Below are positions 1 to 5,187 of a stretch of DNA of 8,812 bases, one piece after another; the first letter of the stretch is position 1; every line of letters starts with the position of its first letter. Origin of the DNA: Spirochaetota bacterium (GTDB lineage: Bacteria; Spirochaetota; Leptospiria; Turneriellales; Turneriellaceae); assembly GCA_963205035.1 (NCBI GenBank), contig CAUJII010000099.1:1-8812 (forward strand). The letters are read 5' to 3'. The notes beneath the pieces are model-generated. The model searched no databases and was not told the origin of the DNA. It saw only the letters and a list, made by a program, of their open reading frames with translations. A program made the position numbers and the translations under genes.

Positions 1-76
1 GGTTGGCGACGCGCTTGATGCGCTCTGCATCGCCGACTGAAGTTCCGCCGAATTTCTGAACAAGTATAGTGCTCAT
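1..76 (-). CDS. lysC: Aspartokinase, N-terminal fragment
   Basis: Only the first 25 codons are present; the gene runs off the left edge. The peptide begins MSTILVQKFGGTSVGDAERI. The KFGGTSVG stretch (residues 8-15) is the nucleotide-binding signature at the extreme N-terminus of aspartate kinases, which phosphorylate L-aspartate in the first step of the lysine, methionine and threonine pathway in the cytoplasm. The start at 74-76 puts the motif at the usual distance from the N-terminus. An in-frame ATG eight codons upstream (98-100) is possible, but it would add a tail unusual for the family, and neither start has a clear Shine-Dalgarno. Isozyme type (lysine-sensitive or not, fused to homoserine dehydrogenase or not) cannot be judged from this fragment. 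The gene is divergent from the OmpA-domain gene to its right. Confidence 0.9.
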   Translation of the reverse strand, partial: MSTILVQKFGGTSVGDAERIKRVAN

Positions 77-125
77 GTTTTTCTTAAATTGGAGCACCAT
101 ATCCGGTGGGTGAGACGCACCGTCA

Positions 126-162
126 GTAAAAGTGCTTGTCCTGCCATACGATAGGCTTTTAC
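126..162. repeat. Inverted repeat GTAAAAG ... CTTTTAC
   Basis: Perfect 7-bp arms (126-132 and 156-162) are separated by 23 nt, with arm centres 30 bp apart, close to three helical turns. A further CCT/AGG pair (140-142 with 153-155) can extend the stem across a bulge if transcribed. The repeat sits between two divergent genes and overlaps the candidate sigma-28 promoter, so it could be an operator for a dimeric regulator or an RNA structure. A chance origin is also possible for arms this short and A/T-rich. Confidence 0.4.
127..154 (+). promoter_or_regulatory. Candidate sigma-28 promoter for the OmpA-domain gene
   Basis: TAAA at 127-130 is followed after 16 nt by TACGATAG (147-154). The bacterial sigma-28 consensus is TAAA-N15-GCCGATAA. 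The -35 core matches fully and the -10 matches five of eight including the CGATA core, but the spacer is one base longer than canonical. A transcript would start near 160, leaving a leader of about 50 nt. The match is suggestive only, since TAAA is a very common tetramer. Confidence 0.25.
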
Positions 163-208
163 GGGTATACAGACGGGAGATTAAAAATCTTTCCATCAAA
201 TTGAGATA

Positions 209-1507
209 ATGCAAGCCTTGCATGGCCGAAATTTATTGCGTCTTGGCGTTCTTTTCCTTTGTTGTACGTCTTTAGACGCCGCAGTAAAACGTGCGCCAAG
301 AGGTATCTCTAAAAACCCCAAAGCACCTTTGCCGAATGTTTTTTTTGAAGCAGAGGGAAAAGTTTTACGTTGGCGACTCAAGCCAGGGGATATTCTCGAG
401 CTCAAGAAATTTTCCGACCAATCGGTAAAAACGGGAAATGAAACGCTCAAGCGCTCGGTGTACCACCGTGTGCTCTTAGAAACGATGACCGCTGAGCCGG
501 CAAAAGGCTATCTTTTGAATGGCACATTCCAGACTCTTCTGAAAGGTATCCAAGCAAAAAAAGCTTATACCGAAACGGAGGAATACACTGCGAGTTTCTA
601 TCTAAATCCCACGGGAAAATTTGAAGTTCCCAAAGACCAGTACATGCCGAATATTCGTTCTGTCCCGAGTTTTTCGACAACGCAAGACCCGGCTCTTGAA
701 GGCGACGCGCGCTTGGATGTAGGAATGCCGTGGGATGCACCCGGCGAAGAAGCGATGCAATTCGACAAACTTATTGCGGTGCCGTTCAATGTGCGATACG
801 AATACCGGGGAATCGAAACGGTGAAGTCCGAACAAGGCGAAAAAAATTGCCATAAATTCATTTCTAACTATGAACTCAACTATGGAAACCAAGAAAATAA
901 TGGGCCGCGTGTTTTTGGTTACGTAACCTCCGTCTGGTTTTGGAACGCAGAAGATGGTATTCCGTACTATGCACAAGAAGATTACAATGTAATTATTATC
1001 AATACAGAAGGTCTTGCGAACGAATTCAAAATCAAGAGTCGTAGCTATTACCGCAAATATACAAAACGCAATGACCCAGGAAAAATCACTCTCGCTGAGA
1101 ACTTAAAAAATAGTATTGCTGCTGAAGATCCGCAAGTCGTTGTGCGCGTGACCGATAATGGCGTCGCCATCGCGTTACCCGATGTCTTTTTTGAAACGAA
1201 TAGCGCGACGTTGAGTAGCGAAGCGAAGGCTGCGCTCGAGCGCATTGGAAAAATTTTGCGGACTGTCGAAAATCGCCACATTCGCGTGCGTGGGCATACG
1301 GACAACGTGGGAGATGAAAAGTACAACCAAGAACTTTCAGAGCGACGCGCACAGGCAGTCGCCGATTATCTCATCGACGAGACAGACATCGCGTCAGACG
1401 CAATGTCTTATGATGGTCGAGGTGCTACCGACCCGATTGCAGATAACTCCATCGCAGAAGGGCGAGCAAAGAACCGCCGCGTCGAAATCATCTTGCTCGA
1501 TAAATAG
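209..1507 (+). CDS. Secreted OmpA-domain protein (432 aa)
   Basis: This is probably an envelope protein anchored to peptidoglycan. Residues 1-24 form a signal peptide (basic start, hydrophobic LGVLFLCC core, likely signal-peptidase I cleavage near SLDA-A). Residues 26-315 form a domain I do not recognise, rich in aromatic and beta-like stretches around 185-285. Residues 321-432 are an OmpA C-terminal domain: VFFETNSATL opens it, GHTDNVG (362-368) supplies the Asp (D365) and LSERRA (376-381) the Arg (R380) that in E. coli OmpA contact diaminopimelate, and AKNRRVEI closes it. D365 and R380 are 15 apart, exactly as in E. coli OmpA (D271/R286). The ATG at 209 has only a weak GAG Shine-Dalgarno but gives a sensible signal peptide. 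The two cysteines (18, 19) do not form a convincing lipobox. The gene is monocistronic and convergent with rsmA. A T8 run lies at 339-346. Confidence 0.9.
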   Translation: MQALHGRNLLRLGVLFLCCTSLDAAVKRAPRGISKNPKAPLPNVFFEAEGKVLRWRLKPGDILELKKFSDQSVKTGNETLKRSVYHRVLLETMTAEPAKGYLLNGTFQTLLKGIQAKKAYTETEEYTASFYLNPTGKFEVPKDQYMPNIRSVPSFSTTQDPALEGDARLDVGMPWDAPGEEAMQFDKLIAVPFNVRYEYRGIETVKSEQGEKNCHKFISNYELNYGNQENNGPRVFGYVTSVWFWNAEDGIPYYAQEDYNVIIINTEGLANEFKIKSRSYYRKYTKRNDPGKITLAENLKNSIAAEDPQVVVRVTDNGVAIALPDVFFETNSATLSSEAKAALERIGKILRTVENRHIRVRGHTDNVGDEKYNQELSERRAQAVADYLIDETDIASDAMSYDGRGATDPIADNSIAEGRAKNRRVEIILLDK

Positions 1508-1531
1508 AGTTTAGGCTTAAGAACTCGCGTA
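1507..1531 (+). repeat. Post-stop repeat element, copy A
   Basis: The element reads GAGTTTAGGCTT - AAG - AACTCGCGTA and starts with the last base of the TAG stop of the OmpA-domain gene. A second copy at 5164-5187 on the minus strand differs only by AAG versus GG in the middle (23 of 25 aligned columns identical). It also starts inside a stop codon and has the same orientation relative to its gene. GAGTTT can pair with GAACTC (one G-U) to make a 6-bp hairpin with an 8-nt loop. No U-tract follows. Confidence 0.75.
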
Positions 1532-1536
1532 AACTC
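1507..1536. terminator. Possible bidirectional terminator between convergent genes
   Basis: GAGTTTA (1507-1513) and TAAACTC (1530-1536) form a perfect 7-bp inverted repeat with a 16-nt loop, placed between the convergent OmpA-domain and rsmA genes. Neither side carries a proper U-tract: the plus strand continues AAGAAATAC, and the minus strand continues into TATTTATC, which is only moderately U-rich. It competes with the shorter hairpin inside the repeat element. I regard it as a weak terminator candidate, supported mainly by position. Confidence 0.3.
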
Positions 1537-1564
1537 AAGAAATACAAAACGCGCCCGCACCCCC

Positions 1565-2380
1565 TCAAACCATTAAGAAATCGTACAGTGCGCAAAACTC
1601 TTCGACAGAGATTTCGTCTGCACGCTTCTCAAGAAGTGGAGCAAGACGCTCAGGCAAGCGTTCGAGCTTCTCGATCCAACTGGCGCAGGTTTCGGAAGTT
1701 GAAAAAAAAGGATTTTTCTTGAGCGCACTTGAAAGCTTTTTTCTCTTGCCCCAAAACGCCGCCTTGAGGAGTTCACGCAGATGCGGGCGCATCTTCGCTT
1801 CGCTTCGGACGAACGAAAGCAGGGCTGCATCGACTTGTGGTGCTGGATAAAAGCTATGCCTTGCGATACGCGATACCATGCGCAACGTGCCTTGACTTTG
1901 CAGATGAATCGCGAGAGATGAACCTTTCGCCGAATGGATCCGCTCGGCAACTTCTAACTGCACCCCAAAGAGTGCATGCTTCACTTGCGGCATGTCGACA
2001 ACAACGCGTAGCAATAGATCGGAAGTTACATAAAACGGAAGGTTGCCAATGGCGGCTGTCACGCCGCTGAACTCGGCACGCGTTAAGTCGCACTCCAAGA
2101 AATCCGCCTCGATAACTTGCACCCTCGAATTTTCCGCATGGATGCTCTCAAGCCGCGCTGCGAGAGTTCTGTCTTTCTCAACGAGCGTCATAGCGTGCCC
2201 TCTACGCAAGAAAACTTCTGTCCACGCGCCAAGGCCGGGGCCTATTTCTAAAATGTTTGCGTTTTCGGGAATCGCCGCCGCTGCGTTTTCAACGGAATGA
2301 ACATCGACTTGAAAATTTTGCCCCAATTTCTTGAGCGGAGCAATGCCCAATTCGTGAATAATTTTTGAAGGGTGCTTCAC
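1565..2380 (-). CDS. rsmA: 16S rRNA (adenine(1518)-N6/adenine(1519)-N6)-dimethyltransferase RsmA/KsgA
   Basis: RsmA transfers four methyl groups from S-adenosylmethionine to two adjacent adenines in helix 45 of 16S rRNA, late in small-subunit assembly. At 271 aa it has the usual length. Visible motifs are KLGQNF (18-23), the SAM-binding ILEIGPGLG (43-51), acidic E68 in LVEKD, D93 in EADF, the catalytic motif IV NLPFYVTSDLL (113-123, with Phe where Tyr is commoner), EVAERI (143-148), FYPAPQVDAA (177-186) and FWGKRKKLSSAL (209-220). The start is GTG, nine bases after the sigma-28 TAG stop and in the same frame, so that stop closes any upstream extension. No Shine-Dalgarno is visible. Translation probably depends on coupling to the gene before it. 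A TTG at codon 11 is a less likely start. An A8 run on the plus strand (1702-1709) encodes part of PFF. Confidence 0.96.
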   Translation of the reverse strand: MKHPSKIIHELGIAPLKKLGQNFQVDVHSVENAAAAIPENANILEIGPGLGAWTEVFLRRGHAMTLVEKDRTLAARLESIHAENSRVQVIEADFLECDLTRAEFSGVTAAIGNLPFYVTSDLLLRVVVDMPQVKHALFGVQLEVAERIHSAKGSSLAIHLQSQGTLRMVSRIARHSFYPAPQVDAALLSFVRSEAKMRPHLRELLKAAFWGKRKKLSSALKKNPFFSTSETCASWIEKLERLPERLAPLLEKRADEISVEEFCALYDFLMV

Positions 2381-2389
2381 GCTTTGAAG

Positions 2390-3181
2390 CTACATAAGGC
2401 TTTTCATTTGAGAAAGGCGACCACGCAGTCGCATAATCGCTTTTGTGTGAAGCTGCGACACACGCGACTCGGTTACTTCGAGCACCTCACCAATTTCTTT
2501 CAAAGTGAGGTCTTCGTAGTAATAGAGAACAACGACTTTTTTTTCTCTATCGGGTAGCTTCTTTATGCACTCGACAATCATGTTCTTGATTTCTTCGCGT
2601 TCGACAATGATGTCGGGGTTGAGCGCTTCGGGTGACTCTAAGGTGTCGACGAAGACCATCTCTTCATTTTCATCGTTGCCATGCCAAACGTCGTTGAGCG
2701 ATATGAGCGATGTGCCCGAAATTTTCGACATGAGTTCGTGAAACTCGTCTAAGTCGATGTCGAGCTCGTGCGCGATTTCCTCGTCTTCCGCAGTGCGTCC
2801 CATGCGGTTTTCGAGTTCGAGTATAATTTTCTCGACTTGCTTCGCTTTTTGGCGAATCGATCGGGGAATCCAGTCGACATTTCGCAGTTCGTCGAAGATA
2901 CCACCACGCACGCGCGTCATCGCATACGTTTTGAATTTGACTTCTTTCGCTGGGTCGTATTTTTCGATAGCGTCGAGAAGGCCGAAAGTACCGTAGCTCA
3001 CTAAGTCGTCAAACTCAACGTTGTGCGGCATGCCGACCGCGACCTTGCCAGCGACATATTTTACAAGCGGCGCATATTTTTTGATGAAGTATTCGCGTAA
3101 CTTGAGATCGTGGTGCTTCTTGTAATCCTCCCAAAGGAGCTGCTCATCCGTTTCGTCGTATTTTTTGGGATCAATGGGCAT
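2390..3181 (-). CDS. fliA: RNA polymerase sigma-28 factor (FliA/WhiG type)
   Basis: This is an alternative sigma factor of the flagellar/WhiG class, 263 aa, which is the normal length. Region 2 covers about residues 33-104, with FDDLVSYGTFGLLDAIEKYD (57-76) for core binding and KFKTYAMTRVRGGIFDELRN (82-101) for -10 recognition. Region 3 covers about 107-157, starting at WIPRSIRQKAKQVE. Region 4 covers about 207-257, with the -35-reading helix-turn-helix LTLKEIGEVLEVTESRVSQL (225-244). The start is supported by a Shine-Dalgarno (GAAGGTGA, complement of 3186-3193) at good spacing. In flagellated spirochaetes such as Treponema this gene follows flhA, flhF and flhG. Here its neighbours are an OmpA-like outer-membrane protein upstream and rsmA nine bases downstream. 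The 74-bp gap upstream has no convincing promoter, though TTGACG occurs twice on the minus strand. An A8 run (complement of 2537-2544) encodes part of REKK. Confidence 0.96.
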   Translation of the reverse strand: MPIDPKKYDETDEQLLWEDYKKHHDLKLREYFIKKYAPLVKYVAGKVAVGMPHNVEFDDLVSYGTFGLLDAIEKYDPAKEVKFKTYAMTRVRGGIFDELRNVDWIPRSIRQKAKQVEKIILELENRMGRTAEDEEIAHELDIDLDEFHELMSKISGTSLISLNDVWHGNDENEEMVFVDTLESPEALNPDIIVEREEIKNMIVECIKKLPDREKKVVVLYYYEDLTLKEIGEVLEVTESRVSQLHTKAIMRLRGRLSQMKSLM

Positions 3182-3255
3182 TATGTCACCTTCAATTCGT
3201 GAGGCATGACTACGTCAAGTACAATAGATATGCCCAAAAGCACAAAATGGGGGCT

Positions 3256-5088
3256 TTATTCCGTCAAGATGCGAACCTCGACACGGCGGTTCTTCTTAGC
3301 ACCCGCATCGGTTTTCCCGTCGGCAATGGGCTTTGAGCCGCCATATCCCTTCGAGGTCAGGCGGGTCTCTTCGATACCTTTGCTCGCAAGATATTTACGC
3401 ACCGTTTCTGCGCGCCGCTCGGAAAGGCGCACCGTTGCCGGGTCGTCGTCTCCGCGCGCGGCAGTGTGACCGCCAATCTCAATGCGGATTTCTGGGTTTT
3501 TCTTTAAGAACTGGACGAGTTCCGTGAGCGCTTTTTCGGGAGCCTTGCCCGTAACTAACTGGTCGGAATCGGGCTTGAAATTCACCCCCTCGAGGCTATA
3601 CGTCAAGGGCGCCAAAATAAAATCTTGATCGCGTGTTTTTGCCGCATTGCTAATGAGCGGTATCTCGACCGTAGCGTTCGCATAACCGTCTTTGTGCGCT
3701 TCGAGAATATAGTCGAGTCCTGGCTCTATCTCCATCGAGTAAGCACCCTTCGCATCGCTCGCGCTTTCTTTAACCACCGCGTCGCTACCCTTTGCGCGCA
3801 ATTTCAATTGCGCACCATGGATCGCCGTCGCATCCGGGTTCTTCACGGTGCCCTTGAGTTTCAATACGACACTCTTCGCGCCTAAATATTGAATCGGCAA
3901 CATTCTAGGTTGTGTGGGAGTAATCCCATAATGCCAAGCGACACCCGCGTGAAAAATAAAATACTGCCCCGAAATATCTTGCGAGTGGATAAAATAACCG
4001 CCGTCTAAAGCAAAAGCCACCGGCCACTTATCGGGCCTGACCTCAAAACCGACCGTTGCATAAAAGCCATTACCGATATAGCTGCCCTTACGGTTGCTTT
4101 CTGCGCCTGTCGCTAAAAGACTTTGATACTCTGGCTTGACTTGCGTCTCGACAGTGCTAAAGACCACGCCGTCTGCGAGTTTAAGAAAAGGCGAAATTGT
4201 CATCTTCCACGAGCCGGGGCGCAAATCCCACAGCAGGGTCAACTGCGCCATTACCGGCAAAAGCATAATTTTTCCCGTGCTCACCGCTTTATCGTTCTGA
4301 TACAAATCTTGCGAAATAGCGTGGTACGAAACGTCGATGCCTCCACGCAGCCGCAGGTGATATTTTTTGAGCGGCATGAATTTCATCTGTGGTATCTCTA
4401 CCGAGTTTTCGAGGGTAAATCCCAGAGCGCCGAATTGCAAAATGCCGATCTCACCGGTAGGAATGACGGGTGTATAAAAAAGTGCAATGCGAGGGTCGAG
4501 CTTGCTCCACTTGTGAAAAATATTTGTGCTGGGATAGATGACCTCGCGTTTGCCCGACAAGTCGACGGTTTGCATCGTCTCCATTGTCGCGTCTTTCGCA
4601 AATGCACGCACACCCAAGAGTGGAAGCTCTCCCTTTTCGACGAGGGGTTCCGCTGAGAAATCAAAACCGAGCGCTCTCTTGCCGCTCTCGTCGAAAAAAG
4701 GAATCTGTTTTTTTTCACCCGAGGCAGACAACGTCAGAAGAGTCGTGGTATGTCGCTTCTTGATGTCGGTTGGCGCGAGGGTGACAGAGCGCGCGACAAA
4801 GGGTTTACCCAAAAAGCGGCAGCCGCCCGTACTGAGTTTTTCCGGTTTATTAAAACTGCGTGCAGGTAAATATTTTGGCAGGTCTTTGCCCTCGCAGAGT
4901 GCGGGGGGTAAGATGGCGGCACGGACATCGACAACGGATGCTTTGTCGGTTTCGGAAACATATTCCACGTCAAGCAGGATTCCTTCTGGGGTTTCAAGGA
5001 CCACTTCGACTTTGGGAGGTGCTGCCGAAAGTGCACCGAACCAAACGCAAAAAACCGCGCTAATAAGCGTAGAACCTGATTTCTTCAT
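3256..5088 (-). CDS. Outer-membrane barrel / carboxypeptidase-regulatory-like / OmpA-domain protein (610 aa)
   Basis: Residues 1-22 are a signal peptide (MKKSG start, hydrophobic core, LSAA-P cleavage). Residues 23-195 form an unrecognised region with two cysteines (65, 90) that could pair. Residues about 200-390 alternate aromatic and small residues in short strands, consistent with an outer-membrane beta-barrel (for example GFYATVGFEV and DGGYFIHSQ). Residues about 408-492 resemble a carboxypeptidase-regulatory/CNA-B-type beta-sandwich (LKGTVKNPDATAIHGAQLKL, then AKGAYSMEIEPGLDYILEA). Residues about 497-610 are an OmpA domain ending AKKNRRVEVRI. In its binding loop the motif is GHTA (540-543), not GHTD, so the Asp that contacts the peptidoglycan stem peptide is missing, although LSERRA with R559 remains and the loop is one residue longer. 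The start has GAGG about ten bases upstream. Domain borders are approximate. A role in linking outer membrane and cell wall is inferred. An A8 run is encoded at 4708-4715. Confidence 0.88.
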   Translation of the reverse strand: MKKSGSTLISAVFCVWFGALSAAPPKVEVVLETPEGILLDVEYVSETDKASVVDVRAAILPPALCEGKDLPKYLPARSFNKPEKLSTGGCRFLGKPFVARSVTLAPTDIKKRHTTTLLTLSASGEKKQIPFFDESGKRALGFDFSAEPLVEKGELPLLGVRAFAKDATMETMQTVDLSGKREVIYPSTNIFHKWSKLDPRIALFYTPVIPTGEIGILQFGALGFTLENSVEIPQMKFMPLKKYHLRLRGGIDVSYHAISQDLYQNDKAVSTGKIMLLPVMAQLTLLWDLRPGSWKMTISPFLKLADGVVFSTVETQVKPEYQSLLATGAESNRKGSYIGNGFYATVGFEVRPDKWPVAFALDGGYFIHSQDISGQYFIFHAGVAWHYGITPTQPRMLPIQYLGAKSVVLKLKGTVKNPDATAIHGAQLKLRAKGSDAVVKESASDAKGAYSMEIEPGLDYILEAHKDGYANATVEIPLISNAAKTRDQDFILAPLTYSLEGVNFKPDSDQLVTGKAPEKALTELVQFLKKNPEIRIEIGGHTAARGDDDPATVRLSERRAETVRKYLASKGIEETRLTSKGYGGSKPIADGKTDAGAKKNRRVEVRILTE

Positions 5089-5163
5089 CTATAGTTAACC
5101 TCGACGCATGAGACGCGATTTTTACGACATTTTTTGGGAATACGCGCCCCATTTCGCATTGCG

Positions 5164-5187
5164 TACGCGAGTTCCAAGCCTAAACTC
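5164..5187 (-). repeat. Post-stop repeat element, copy B
   Basis: Read on the minus strand this is GAGTTTAGGCTT - GG - AACTCGCGTA. Its first two bases are the last two of the TGA stop of the 5186-6646 gene. It matches copy A (1507-1531) in 23 of 25 aligned columns, with one substitution and one deletion, both in the hairpin loop region. The GAGTTT/GAACTC stem is fully conserved. Downstream the sequence diverges at once from copy A and includes the palindrome GCGTACGC (5161-5168). The rest of the 97-bp gap to the next gene has no clear sigma-70 promoter. Confidence 0.75.

Larger units (their letters stand above)
77..208. promoter_or_regulatory. Divergent intergenic region, aspartokinase / OmpA-domain gene
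   Basis: This 132-bp spacer must carry the start signals for both divergent genes. On the plus strand the visible elements are an inverted repeat (126-162), a weak sigma-28-like promoter (127-154), a TATACA hexamer at 166-171 that lacks a good -35 box, and a small perfect hairpin AGATT/AATCT (178-190) that would sit in the leader. The only ribosome-binding hint for the rightward gene is GAG five bases before its ATG. On the minus strand no convincing -35/-10 pair was found for aspartokinase. Confidence 0.6.

Noticed and set aside
209..280. Possible lipoprotein signal at the Cys-Cys of the 432-aa OmpA-domain protein.
   Set aside because: The residue before the first Cys is Leu and before the second is Cys. 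Even the relaxed spirochaete lipobox favours a small residue there. Signal-peptidase I cleavage after the following SLDA fits better.
3182..3255. Terminator or promoter in the gap before the sigma-28 gene.
   Set aside because: GCCC/GGGC (minus strand) gives only a 4-bp stem with a long loop and no U-tract. The two TTGACG boxes have no -10 partner at normal spacing.
4123..4656. Open frame of 177 codons on the plus strand.
   Set aside because: It is antisense to the barrel region of the 610-residue gene, and its composition is typical of a shadow frame.
4538..5098. Open frame of 186 codons on the plus strand.
   Set aside because: It lies wholly antisense to the 610-residue outer-membrane gene, which has a signal peptide and recognisable domains. 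The antisense product is low-complexity (Ser, Arg, Lys) with no motif or ribosome-binding site.
5098..5124. Sigma-28 promoter TAAA-N15-GTCGAGGT ahead of the 610-aa gene.
   Set aside because: The -10 matches only four of eight bases, and initiation there would remove the GAGG ribosome-binding site. It is kept only as a remark under the sigma-28 context finding.
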